From NCBI GenBank assembly GCA_035405645.1, contig DAONJL010000014.1, positions 1 to 14,778 of the forward strand: a stretch of DNA of 14,778 bases, in the 5' to 3' direction. Shown here piece after piece: positions 1-7,719 of the stretch. Origin of the DNA: DAONJL01 sp035405645 [NCBI: bacterium] (GTDB lineage: Bacteria; JAGOBX01; DAONJL01). Every line of letters starts with the position of its first letter. The first letter of the stretch is position 1. Position numbers and translations under genes: made by a program. A model generated the notes under the pieces. It was given only the letters and a program-made list of their open reading frames with translations. It did no database searches and had not been told where the DNA came from.

Positions 1-63
1 CAAATACATAAATTTGGATTAATCTTTGTTGGTCCTGAATGTAAAAAGATAATTAAAATTTAA
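1..63 (+). CDS. C-terminal end of an unidentified protein (partial)
   Basis: Frame 1 is open from the left edge to a TAA at 61-63 and gives 20 residues ending GPECKKIIKI. The other two plus-strand frames hit stops within the first 20 bases. The tail is basic and I do not recognise a family in it. It could be chance in so short a stretch, but the AT-rich codons resemble those of the other genes, and a plus-strand gene entering the window would fit the non-coding stretch that follows. A minus-strand gene starting at the ATG at 9-7 and running off the left edge cannot be excluded. Confidence 0.4.
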   Translation, partial: QIHKFGLIFVGPECKKIIKI

Positions 64-254
64 AAGAAAATTTGGAGTATTTTTTTACCAAGTAATCTAA
101 TAACTTTTAAATAGAAAAAAATAATTTTTGGTGAAAGTAAAAATTTTATAAGTCTATCAATTTTATACTACTGCAAAAATATTAATTTATATTTAATTAA
201 CTATATTACTTGACTTTATTTTATAGATAAATTAAACAAAGCAAATAAAAGAAA
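64..254. other. Non-coding stretch before the tRNA gene
   Basis: This is 191 bases of very AT-rich sequence with no open frame of useful length and no convincing GC-containing hairpin. The only structured element I see is a possible promoter close to the tRNA end, listed separately. No terminator for the upstream partial gene is visible. Confidence 0.5.
210..238 (+). promoter_or_regulatory. Possible promoter for tRNA-Ser
   Basis: A TTGACT box at 210-215 matches the -35 hexamer seen at three other places in the window. It is followed after 17 nt by a weak -10, TAAACA, at 233-238. Transcription would then start near 245, ten bases before the mature tRNA, a sensible leader length. The weak -10 lowers confidence. 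Confidence 0.35.
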
Positions 255-346
255 GGAGAGATGGCTGAGTGGTCGAAAGCGGCGGACTCGAAATCCGTTG
301 TTCTCATTTTTGAGAACCGTGGGTTCGAATCCCACTCTCTCCGCCA
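255..346 (+). tRNA. tRNA-Ser (anticodon CGA)
   Basis: The class II tRNA fold can be drawn by eye. The 7-bp acceptor stem is GGAGAGA (255-261) with TCTCTCC (336-342), followed by a G discriminator and an encoded CCA (344-346). The anticodon loop CTCGAAA carries CGA, reading UCG serine codons. The long variable arm GTTCTCA (300-306) pairs with TGAGAAC (311-317) around a TTTT loop, as serine tRNAs require. The T arm contains GGTTCGAATCC. The gene stands alone and converges on the end of znuB. UCG is a rare codon in this AT-rich DNA, so it probably serves few codons beside a separate UGA-anticodon serine tRNA encoded elsewhere. Confidence 0.97.
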
Positions 347-371
347 TTATATCTTATTCGTTAAACTAATT

Positions 372-1187
372 TTATTTTGAAAAAATAAGAATAATTTTTT
401 GAATTATAAAACAAATTAAAAAATACAAAAAAGCAGAAAAAATAATCGAGGCACCTGATGGTATTTCAAATAAATAAGAAAGATAAAGTCCTAAAAAACA
501 AGATAAAAAACAAAACAAAATTGAAAGTAAAATAATCCTTTTAAAATTATTAGTAAAAATATTTGCAGTTGCTTGTGGAATAGTTAATAAAGCAATAATA
601 AGAAAATTACCTACCACTCGTAAATTAATAACAATAGTAAAAGTGCATAATAAAAATAAAAGTAATTTTATTAAATTAACAGGCAATTTTTGGATTCGAG
701 CATATTGTTCATCATAGGATATATATAAAATTTCATTATAAAAAAAAACAAAAAATAAAATAATTACAATATCAAGGATGAGCATAGTTAATAATTCAAA
801 TCGTGAAATAATTAAAATATTGCCAAACAAATAAGTCATTAAATCCTGTGAATAACCAGTTTTAAGAGAAACAAAAAATACACCAAGTGCCATACCAAAA
901 GCCCATAAAATTCCTATAAAAGAATCTTCACGAATATTAATTTTATCTGGAAAATAATTTAATAAAAAACTAATTAACAAAGCATAAATCATTACTGAAA
1001 ATAAAGGATTAATGCCAACTAATAAACCAAAACCAATACCAGCTAAACAAGAATGAGCTATACCGCCACTGATAAATACTAATCTTTTAGCAACAATATA
1101 AGAACCAATTATACCACAAGAAAATGATGTTAATATTGTCGCTATTAATGCATTTATAAAAAATTGATAATTTAATAATTCTAACAT
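372..1187 (-). CDS. znuB: Zinc ABC transporter, membrane permease
   Basis: This is the inner-membrane channel subunit of a ZnuABC-type importer, expected to dimerise and pass zinc delivered by ZnuA. The 271 residues are the normal length for the ABC-3 (ZnuB/MntB/TroC) family, and almost the whole protein is hydrophobic. Likely membrane helices lie near residues 10-33, 43-60, 62-78, 89-107, 131-150, 173-206 (possibly two), 216-239 and 244-267. The segment GGIAHSCLAGIG (41-52) matches the family's conserved early helix, and YISYDEQYARIQKLPV (155-170) is the cytoplasmic coupling region before a helix that fits the ATPase. It is the last gene of the minus-strand unit, 10 nt after znuC, with no Shine-Dalgarno sequence before its ATG. 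Manganese or iron specificity is possible in this family; zinc is inferred from the His-rich partner ZnuA. Confidence 0.9.
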   Translation of the reverse strand: MLELLNYQFFINALIATILTSFSCGIIGSYIVAKRLVFISGGIAHSCLAGIGFGLLVGINPLFSVMIYALLISFLLNYFPDKINIREDSFIGILWAFGMALGVFFVSLKTGYSQDLMTYLFGNILIISRFELLTMLILDIVIILFFVFFYNEILYISYDEQYARIQKLPVNLIKLLLFLLCTFTIVINLRVVGNFLIIALLTIPQATANIFTNNFKRIILLSILFCFLSCFLGLYLSYLFEIPSGASIIFSAFLYFLICFIIQKIILIFSK

Positions 1188-1197
1188 ACTATTTTGA

Positions 1198-1938
1198 TTA
1201 ATGAATATGTTCTTTTAAAATTCTATGTGGAAATTTGCCATGAGCTATTAAATCAACCGGACATTTATATGCTTCTGAAATTATTTTGTCACTAATTTCA
1301 TTTGAACTATGATAAAAAAGTGTTTTATTTATACACGCAATATTTTTAATATAAATTGGTATTATTCCAATGTCATGTGAAACAAGAATAATTGCTGTGG
1401 TTTTATTTAATTCTTTCATTATCTCATAAATAGTAAATTCAAATTCTTTATCTATATAAGTATCAGGTTCATCTAAAATTAAAACATTGCAATTTGATAT
1501 TAAAGCACGACATATTAAAACACGCTGTAATTGGCCGCCTGATAATTCACCTATTGGTTTATTTCTTAAATTTAATATGTTAAATTTATTAAGTAAATTT
1601 TCAGCTTTTTCAATATCTTCTTTTGCCCATTTCTTAAAAATTCTTTTTTTTCTAATCAAACCAGAAAGAACAACATCAAGGACAGAAATAGGAAATTTTC
1701 TGTCAAACATATTTAATTGTGGAACATAACCAAAATTAATATCAATATAAAATTTGATTTCACCTTTAAATGGCTTAATTAAACCAAGTATCAATTTTAT
1801 TAATGTGGTTTTACCACTTCCATTAGCACCTATTATCCCCAAAAAATCATTCTCATATATTTTTAAATTTACATCTTTTAATACAATATTATCGCTATAA
1901 CCAACATCAATATTTTTTAATTCTATTATTGTTTTCAT
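1198..1938 (-). CDS. znuC: Zinc ABC transporter, ATP-binding protein
   Basis: This cytoplasmic ATPase would power the ZnuB channel. The 246-residue protein has every ABC motif in order: Walker A GANGSGKTT (37-45), Q-loop Gln74 in YVPQ, signature LSGGQ (132-136), Walker B NVLILDEPD (151-159) and H-loop His188 in VSHD. The C-terminal IAHGKFPHRILKEH (231-244) is typical of metal-uptake ATPases of this family. Its start codon overlaps the znuA stop by 4 nt (ATGA), which implies translational coupling and supports the chosen start, since no Shine-Dalgarno sequence is present. The D-loop reads DEPDTYID where DEPTAGVD is more common, a tolerable variation. Confidence 0.92.
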   Translation of the reverse strand: MKTIIELKNIDVGYSDNIVLKDVNLKIYENDFLGIIGANGSGKTTLIKLILGLIKPFKGEIKFYIDINFGYVPQLNMFDRKFPISVLDVVLSGLIRKKRIFKKWAKEDIEKAENLLNKFNILNLRNKPIGELSGGQLQRVLICRALISNCNVLILDEPDTYIDKEFEFTIYEIMKELNKTTAIILVSHDIGIIPIYIKNIACINKTLFYHSSNEISDKIISEAYKCPVDLIAHGKFPHRILKEHIH

Positions 1939-2825
1939 TTTAAATACTTATCAAAAACATCTACAATTAAATTCATATTTTTTAACCAATCATATTCAAG
2001 TGGATTAAATTCAATTACATTGCCTTTTATTTCATTGGCAATTGATTTTGCACGTTCTTTTGGAAATTGAATTTGCACAAATATTATTTTTATTTCTTCT
2101 CTTCTGGCAATATCAATTATTTCTTTTAGTTTAAATATTTCTGGCTCTTTTCCTTCATATTCTATTGATATTTGTTCAAATTTATAATGTTCAGCAAAAT
2201 ATGTTAGATTAGGATGATATATTACAAATTTCTTATTCTTCTTCTCTTCTGATATTTTTTTTATCCGATTTTCTAATTCATTTATTTCACTTAAAAATAA
2301 TAAATAATTTTTTTTATATTTTTCTTCTGCATCTCTATTTATTTCTAAAAGTGAATTATAAATATTTTCCAGCATTATTTTTACGCATTGCGGTGATAAC
2401 CAGATATGTGGTTCAACTTCTTCTTCTTCTTCACTTTGATTATGTTGTTCATCTTTATGATGATGCTCTTCACCTTTTATAAAATTAATATTTTTTGATG
2501 TATTAATTATTTTTAAATCTGGATTTATTTTTTTTATTCGTTCAATTAAATTTTTTTCAATTGGTAAAGTTCCAACTATAAAATAAAATTCTGAATTTGA
2601 TAAATCTTTTATTTGTTTTAATGAAGGTTCAAAAATATGTGGATTAAAATTTTCTGGTATTAAAACATTTATTAAATAATCATTGCCCACAATTCTTTCT
2701 ACTAAATATTTTTGTGGTGGTATTGAAACAGTTAAAATATTTTTATTTACTAATTTTTTATCTTTTTGACCAGAACAACAAAAAAATAAAATAAATATAA
2801 ACACAAAAATTAAAAAAATTTTCAT
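1935..2825 (-). CDS. znuA: Zinc-binding receptor of the ZnuABC importer (probable lipoprotein)
   Basis: This is the periplasmic cluster A-I metal-binding protein that captures zinc and hands it to ZnuB. It has 296 residues, normal for the family. The N-terminus is a hydrophobic signal ending FFCCSGQ (residues 14-20), probably a lipoprotein signal with Cys16 or Cys17 as the lipidated residue, although the lipobox is weak. Predicted metal ligands are His63 (NPHIFEP), His140 (EPHIWLSP), His204 (YHPNLTYF) and Asp279 near the end. A charged loop at about 118-139 has six histidines followed by five consecutive glutamates, the hallmark of zinc-specific ZnuA proteins. EGKEPE (224-229) is another family motif. 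It begins 10 nt after the adenylate cyclase stop. No separate promoter or obvious Zur operator is visible in that gap. Confidence 0.9.
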   Translation of the reverse strand: MKIFLIFVFIFILFFCCSGQKDKKLVNKNILTVSIPPQKYLVERIVGNDYLINVLIPENFNPHIFEPSLKQIKDLSNSEFYFIVGTLPIEKNLIERIKKINPDLKIINTSKNINFIKGEEHHHKDEQHNQSEEEEEVEPHIWLSPQCVKIMLENIYNSLLEINRDAEEKYKKNYLLFLSEINELENRIKKISEEKKNKKFVIYHPNLTYFAEHYKFEQISIEYEGKEPEIFKLKEIIDIARREEIKIIFVQIQFPKERAKSIANEIKGNVIEFNPLEYDWLKNMNLIVDVFDKYLK

Positions 2826-2835
2826 AAAAAAGAAT

Positions 2836-4812
2836 TTATTTGGAAGTCATAGTATAAACGCCATCCCACCCTGCACCAGGTGGCTTTTTTTTATAATATT
2901 TACAGCGCTCTAAATATACTGCTGATGGTCCATCATTTTTATTTTTTAATATATTTTGAAATATTTTTATTGCAGTATTCCAATCCTGATTAAAATATGC
3001 ATCAAGTCCCTTTTCAAATTCTATAATTAAATTTACATCAACATCTTTTTTATAGCCAACCACTTCATAAATAACTACTGGTTCATTCTTACCTTTTACT
3101 TTTATCTTATCTAATTTTCGAAAAACAATTTCATCAGAATTTATTCCGTCTCTTGTCGAGGCACTGATCACAAAATTAATACCATACACTTTTCCAACGC
3201 CTTCTAATCGTGAAGCTAAATTAACATTATCACCAATAACCGTAAAATCACGACGATAATATTTACTTCCTAAATCACCCATATACAAATTTCCAGAATT
3301 AACACCAATTCGCATATTTAATTTATTAGTCTGTGTCTCATTAAATTCTTTTAATGCATTCAACATATTTATACCTGCTTTAACAGCGTCTAATTGCCCT
3401 TCTTTTGGATTACCAAAAATAGCCATAATTGCATCACCAATAAATTTATCAATTATAGCATTATGATTTTTTAATATTTGACACATTATATCAAAATATT
3501 CATTTAATAATGATAATAATTCCTGGGCGGGTAATTTTTCACAGGTTGTAGTAAAGCCTGCTAAATCAGTAAACATAACAGTAACATAAGCTTCTTTTGC
3601 ACGCATTTGATACATAAGTTCTTTATCCTTTGAGCGTAATTTGGCATCTTCAAGTGCTGCATCAGAAACATAAAATTTAAGTATTTCTCGCTCTTTTTGC
3701 ATCTTCTTTTCTGCTAATAATCGTTCAACAATTACTATTAATTTATCAATAGTAAATGGTTTTGTAAGATAGGCTTTTACACCTGTTCCTGCACTTTTTG
3801 CTTTATCTGATTTACTATCACGCGAGGTCAACATTATTACTGGTATATCTTTTAATTTCTTATCTTTTCTTAATGCCTGACAAAAATCCCAACCATTCAT
3901 TATCGGCATATCATAATCGGTGGTTATTATATCAGGTTCTATTTCTCTTGCTTTTTCTAATCCATCTTTTCCATTAACTGCATAAAAAACACGAAAACCT
4001 TGTTGCTCAAAACCCTGAATCATTATATTTCTTATTGTCTTACTATCATCTACAACCAATACTTTCTCTCGTGTATAATGTGTTGTCTCTGTTATTAATG
4101 CATTTATTCTACTTATCAACTCTTCATTATCTATTGGTTTTGTGAGATAATCATTAGCACCTGCATCAAAACCTCTATCAATATTTAAACCACCTGTTAA
4201 TGAAGATAATATAACGAATGGAATATTTTCAGTTTTTGGATTTGTTTTTACTCGCTTACAAAATTCATAGCCATCCATCTCTGGCATTTCTATATCACTT
4301 AAAATTAAATCAGGTTTTTTTCTTTCAAGTATTTCAAGTGCTTCTTTTCCATTATATGCTTCAATTACATTAAAATTATTTTCCATTAAAATTTGTCTTA
4401 ATTGTGTATGTATTGTTTTACTATCATCTACTATTAAGATAAATTTCTTATTAAATAATAATTTTTCAAATTCCATTATTAATTGTTCATTTGTTGTTGG
4501 CAATCTTATATAACTGATTGAATTATCCATTTCCATTATATCAGTTGGAATAGAATTAAATGAATAGAATAAAATTGGTATGTTAGTATATCTTGATTTT
4601 TTTCTGATAATTGTATAAATATCTTCATTTTCTTTATTTTTTAAATTAATATACATAAAAATAATATCAGGTTGAAAATTGTCAATCACTGAAGTTATAT
4701 CTTCAGTATTTAATAAAAATTTGGTGTTTTCTTTTATTTCTGTTGCTAAAGTTTCTATATATTCACTTATCGTCTTATTAGGAGATATTACTAATACTTT
4801 TTTTGAAAACAT
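2836..4812 (-). CDS. Three-receiver response regulator with class III adenylate cyclase output
   Basis: This protein should convert phosphorylation signals into cAMP. In 658 residues I see three receiver domains, a cyclase domain and a helical tail. REC1 (about 4-120) is degenerate: Tyr54 stands where the phosphoacceptor Asp should be, and its acidic pocket is lost. REC2 (124-240) keeps Asp129/Asp130, phosphoacceptor Asp173 and Lys225. REC3 (249-367) keeps Asp255/Asp256, Asp299, Thr329 and Lys351. The cyclase domain (about 407-585) has metal-binding Asp416 (FTDLAGF) and Asp460 (FIGDA), substrate-specifying Lys457 and Thr524, and Asn531/Arg535 for transition-state binding. The Lys/Thr pair favours ATP over GTP. 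The tail (595-640) looks like a TPR-type helical hairpin and ends in PPGAGWDGVYTMTSK, an ending I recall from other bacterial cyclases. It starts 1 nt after cheA, with an AGGTG ribosome site at 4822-4826 inside the cheA end. CheA is the likely phosphodonor. Confidence 0.9.
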   Translation of the reverse strand: MFSKKVLVISPNKTISEYIETLATEIKENTKFLLNTEDITSVIDNFQPDIIFMYINLKNKENEDIYTIIRKKSRYTNIPILFYSFNSIPTDIMEMDNSISYIRLPTTNEQLIMEFEKLLFNKKFILIVDDSKTIHTQLRQILMENNFNVIEAYNGKEALEILERKKPDLILSDIEMPEMDGYEFCKRVKTNPKTENIPFVILSSLTGGLNIDRGFDAGANDYLTKPIDNEELISRINALITETTHYTREKVLVVDDSKTIRNIMIQGFEQQGFRVFYAVNGKDGLEKAREIEPDIITTDYDMPIMNGWDFCQALRKDKKLKDIPVIMLTSRDSKSDKAKSAGTGVKAYLTKPFTIDKLIVIVERLLAEKKMQKEREILKFYVSDAALEDAKLRSKDKELMYQMRAKEAYVTVMFTDLAGFTTTCEKLPAQELLSLLNEYFDIMCQILKNHNAIIDKFIGDAIMAIFGNPKEGQLDAVKAGINMLNALKEFNETQTNKLNMRIGVNSGNLYMGDLGSKYYRRDFTVIGDNVNLASRLEGVGKVYGINFVISASTRDGINSDEIVFRKLDKIKVKGKNEPVVIYEVVGYKKDVDVNLIIEFEKGLDAYFNQDWNTAIKIFQNILKNKNDGPSAVYLERCKYYKKKPPGAGWDGVYTMTSK

Positions 4813-4813
4813 A

Positions 4814-7162
4814 TTACGCTACACCTAAATTTTTTGAGCGTTCTGTAATTGATTTCGCTGTATTAAATATTCCCATTATATCTAATATAAAAATAACTGT
4901 TCCTTCGCCTAATATTGTTGCTCCACTTATATGCTTAATATTTTTTAATATATTTCCTAATGATTTAATTACTATTTCCTGATGACCAATTATTTTATCT
5001 ATTATTAATCCAATTTTTTTATCAGACATCTCAATTATATTTACTATATATCTTTCATTATTATCTTCTATGTTATTTATTTCAAGTATTTTACTTAATC
5101 TAATAACTGGTATTATTTCACCTCTTAATTTCATTACTGTTGATGAACCTATCTCCTTTATCTCATTCTTTTCTAATGTTATTGTCTCTTTTATAAATGT
5201 CAATGGAATAGCAAATAATCTTTTGGAAATTTCTACTATTTGAACATTTATTAATGAAATAGTTAATGGTAAAATTATTTTCATTATTGTTCCTTTATCA
5301 ATTTCTGATGTAACCTTTATTGAACCATTTAATTGTTTTATATTTGTTAATACTACATCCATTCCAACACCACGACCTGAAATTTCTGTTACTTTTTCTG
5401 CACTTGAAAAGCCAGGTAAAAATATTAATTCTATTGCTTCTTCATCACTCATATTCTTTGCTTGTTCTGGTGTTATAATATTTTTTTTAATAGCACTTTC
5501 TTTTATTTTTTCAGGGTCTATTCCTTTGCCATCATCTTCTATTGTTATTATTGCTTGATTATTTTTATGTTCAGCTTTTATTCTTACTATTCCTTCTTCT
5601 GGTTTTCCTTTTTTTATTCTTTCCTCTGGTGTCTCTATTCCATGGTCTGCTGAATTTCTTAATATATGGACAAATGGGTCATTTAATTTTTCTATCACTG
5701 TTTTATCAAGTTCTACTTCACTTCCTATAATTTCTAATTTTATTTTCTTTTTTAATAATTTGGCATTATCACGAATAATTCTTGGCATTTTATCAAATAA
5801 TTGTGCTATTGGAACTAATCGTAATTGCATTACACTCTCGCGTAATTCTTTTATTATTAAATTTAAGTGCTCATCTAAATACATTGCCTGCTGTAAATTA
5901 TCATTAAATATTTCCTCAAATGATTTTAATTTTTCATTATACATTGAAATACTTTTTATATTTAATGCATCAATTTTTTCTAATTGTTCATTTATTATTT
6001 TTTGTATTTTAAATAATGAACCTGTTTTATTCATATCTTTTATATGTCTTGATATATCTTCATTTTTTATTCGATTTATAGTATGTATATATTCTTCTTT
6101 GTTTATTTCTAATTCATTTAATATTATTTTTAACATCTCACTTAATTCATAAAATTTCATTATGTCTTTATTAAATCTGATTTTATCAATAATAATTTCT
6201 CCAACTAAATTCATTATTGTATCTAATTTTTTTATATTTACTCTTATTGATGTTGTTAATTGCTCGACCTCTTTTTTACCTGCTTTTGGTTCAGCACTCT
6301 CTTTTTTTTCTAATATTTCTTTTTTGGTCTCAATTTTTGCTTCTGCTTCTTCTACTTCTATTGGTTTCTTTTCAAGTATTGAATTTAATTTTTTTACTAT
6401 TAGCGAAATATCAATATTTGGATTTTCTTTTTCTATAATCTTATTTAATATCCGTTTAATATAATCCACACATTCAAATAAAATATCGAAAATATTTGAA
6501 TCAATTTTCAATTCTTGCATGCGAACTTTATCAAGTATATTTTCAGATTTATGTGCTAATGTATTTAAAACCTGTAAATCTATTGCTGCTGAATTTCCTT
6601 TTAATGTATGCATTGCGCGAAATATAGAATTTAATACTTCCATATTTTCTGCATCATTTTCAAGATTTATAAAACTCTTTTCTAAATTATCAATTATTTC
6701 TTTTGTCTCTTCTATAAAATCACCTAATAAATTCTCATTTGCTGCTCTATCCCATTCTTTTATTTCTATCTCCTCATATTGCTCTATTTTTTTTGTTTCT
6801 TCTTTGCCTTTTACTTCTTCTTTCTTTTGAAAAGTATCTTTGTATTTTATTATTTGGATTCTTATTTGTTCTTCTGAAAATTTTGTTTCCAATACTTTTT
6901 CAAAATCATTAAAAAATTCTGTAAATATTTTTAATTTTTCTTCTTTGTAATTATTTTCATTTTGAAAATATTTTATAAGGTTTAATATTAAATCACCTAA
7001 TTCATTATAATCTTTTATATATAACATTCCAATTATTGTTTCAATACAATATAAAAATATAGAATTAAATTCTTCTTTATTTTTTGGTATTTGATATTTT
7101 TCACCTTTTTTTATTGTTTTTAATAAATCTTTTATTTCATTTATATAATTTTCACTTACCAT
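4814..7162 (-). CDS. cheA: Chemosensory histidine kinase CheA
   Basis: This cytoplasmic kinase would be controlled by receptor arrays through CheW and pass phosphate to receiver domains. Domain order in 782 residues: an N-terminal helical region (1-110) I cannot assign; an HPt domain (140-260) with phospho-accepting His185 in FRAMHTLKG; an acidic/lysine-rich linker (265-300); a dimerisation domain (about 305-455); the ATPase domain with N-box HILRNSADHG (499-508), G1 box EDDGKGID (542-549), F-box FLPGF (581-585) and G2 box GRGVGMD (596-602); and a CheW-like domain (637-770). No P2 CheY/CheB-docking domain is evident. The dimerisation region, from LVGE (319-322) to VMQLRLVP (444-451), is about twice as long as in well-studied CheA proteins. 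The gene starts 3 nt after cheW without a Shine-Dalgarno sequence and is followed 1 nt later by the receiver-cyclase. Confidence 0.93.
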   Translation of the reverse strand: MVSENYINEIKDLLKTIKKGEKYQIPKNKEEFNSIFLYCIETIIGMLYIKDYNELGDLILNLIKYFQNENNYKEEKLKIFTEFFNDFEKVLETKFSEEQIRIQIIKYKDTFQKKEEVKGKEETKKIEQYEEIEIKEWDRAANENLLGDFIEETKEIIDNLEKSFINLENDAENMEVLNSIFRAMHTLKGNSAAIDLQVLNTLAHKSENILDKVRMQELKIDSNIFDILFECVDYIKRILNKIIEKENPNIDISLIVKKLNSILEKKPIEVEEAEAKIETKKEILEKKESAEPKAGKKEVEQLTTSIRVNIKKLDTIMNLVGEIIIDKIRFNKDIMKFYELSEMLKIILNELEINKEEYIHTINRIKNEDISRHIKDMNKTGSLFKIQKIINEQLEKIDALNIKSISMYNEKLKSFEEIFNDNLQQAMYLDEHLNLIIKELRESVMQLRLVPIAQLFDKMPRIIRDNAKLLKKKIKLEIIGSEVELDKTVIEKLNDPFVHILRNSADHGIETPEERIKKGKPEEGIVRIKAEHKNNQAIITIEDDGKGIDPEKIKESAIKKNIITPEQAKNMSDEEAIELIFLPGFSSAEKVTEISGRGVGMDVVLTNIKQLNGSIKVTSEIDKGTIMKIILPLTISLINVQIVEISKRLFAIPLTFIKETITLEKNEIKEIGSSTVMKLRGEIIPVIRLSKILEINNIEDNNERYIVNIIEMSDKKIGLIIDKIIGHQEIVIKSLGNILKNIKHISGATILGEGTVIFILDIMGIFNTAKSITERSKNLGVA

Positions 7163-7165
7163 CTT

Positions 7166-7609
7166 TTATTCAAACCTTTTTACTGCTTCTGAATTTAATA
7201 TATTTGGTATATTTATTATTGTAACAGGTTTTTTTTGATAAATTAACACACCACTAAAATAGTTTTTTACTTCCTCTGATAAAGTTGGTGGTAATGTATT
7301 ACTTAAATTTTCATCAGAAGAATAAATACCAATCATTTCGTCAATTATTATGCCAAATGTCTTATTATCATAATATACAATTATAATTTTTTCACTCAAT
7401 GAATTATTTTTCTTTAATAAAAATAATGATTTAAAATCGAAAACAACAACTATTTCTCCGCGTAAATTTATTACACCTTTTATATAGTCTGGTGTATGAA
7501 TTACTGGTGTTATTTCTAAATTACTAACTACTTCTTTTATTTGTTCTATTGGTATTCCAAATAATTGTTCGTTCAATTTAAAACAGATATATTTTTTAAT
7601 TTCAATCAT
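7166..7609 (-). CDS. cheW: Chemosensory coupling protein CheW
   Basis: CheW bridges chemoreceptors to CheA. The 147-residue protein is a single CheW domain of standard length. It starts FKLNEQLFGIPIEQIKEV (10-27), has HTPDYIKGVINLRGEIV (38-54) with the conserved Arg50 used in receptor contact, and ends with a strand-rich segment. It opens the minus-strand unit and its stop is 3 nt before cheA. The ATG is preceded by an A/T-only stretch with no Shine-Dalgarno sequence. No receptor gene accompanies it, so its receptor partner must be encoded elsewhere. Confidence 0.93.
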   Translation of the reverse strand: MIEIKKYICFKLNEQLFGIPIEQIKEVVSNLEITPVIHTPDYIKGVINLRGEIVVVFDFKSLFLLKKNNSLSEKIIIVYYDNKTFGIIIDEMIGIYSSDENLSNTLPPTLSEEVKNYFSGVLIYQKKPVTIINIPNILNSEAVKRFE

Positions 7610-7657
7610 AATTAAAAATTTCTATAATAAAAAAATATATTTGTAAAGATTTTTTTA

Positions 7658-7686
7658 TTGACAATTGTCTAAAATCATTAGAAAAT
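7658..7686 (+). promoter_or_regulatory. Promoter for the two binding-protein genes
   Basis: A perfect consensus -35, TTGACA (7658-7663), is followed after 17 nt by GAAAAT (7681-7686), which matches four of six -10 positions. Transcription should begin near 7693, giving a leader of about 27 nt that contains the ribosome site at 7705-7711. The -35 box overlaps the GACAATTGTC palindrome, so a protein bound there would block RNA polymerase. Confidence 0.55.
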
Positions 7687-7704
7687 AAAATAATAAAAAA
7701 AGTT

Positions 7705-7711
7705 AAGGAGG
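7705..7711 (+). promoter_or_regulatory. Strong ribosome binding site
   Basis: AAGGAGG sits 8 nt before the ATG at 7720. It is the best Shine-Dalgarno sequence in the window and fixes the start of the PhnD-like gene. It contrasts with the many starts here that lack one. Confidence 0.8.
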
Positions 7712-7719
7712 AAAATTAA

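Larger units (their letters stand above)
7610..7719. promoter_or_regulatory. Divergent control region between cheW and the binding-protein genes
   Basis: These 110 bases separate two outward-facing transcription units. The centre holds the perfect 10-bp palindrome GACAATTGTC (7660-7669). On the plus side it overlaps the -35 box of the rightward promoter. On the minus strand, TTGTCA (7664-7659) is a possible -35, with TATATT (7639-7634) 19 nt downstream. An alternative minus-strand pair is TTTACA (7647-7642) with TATAGA (7626-7621), spaced 15 nt. The leftward promoter is therefore uncertain. The palindrome could be an operator controlling both directions. Confidence 0.45.

Noticed and set aside
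370-390. Possible bidirectional terminator between the tRNA and znuB
   Set aside because: The stem (TTATTTT with AAAATAA) is entirely A-T and overlaps the znuB stop. In this AT-rich DNA such a pairing is expected by chance.
5462-6830. Several plus-strand open frames of 62-130 codons opposite cheA
   Set aside because: They are rich in Phe, Ser, Leu and Ile, as expected from the antisense of Lys/Glu/Asn-rich coding sequence, and cheA on the other strand has full domain support.
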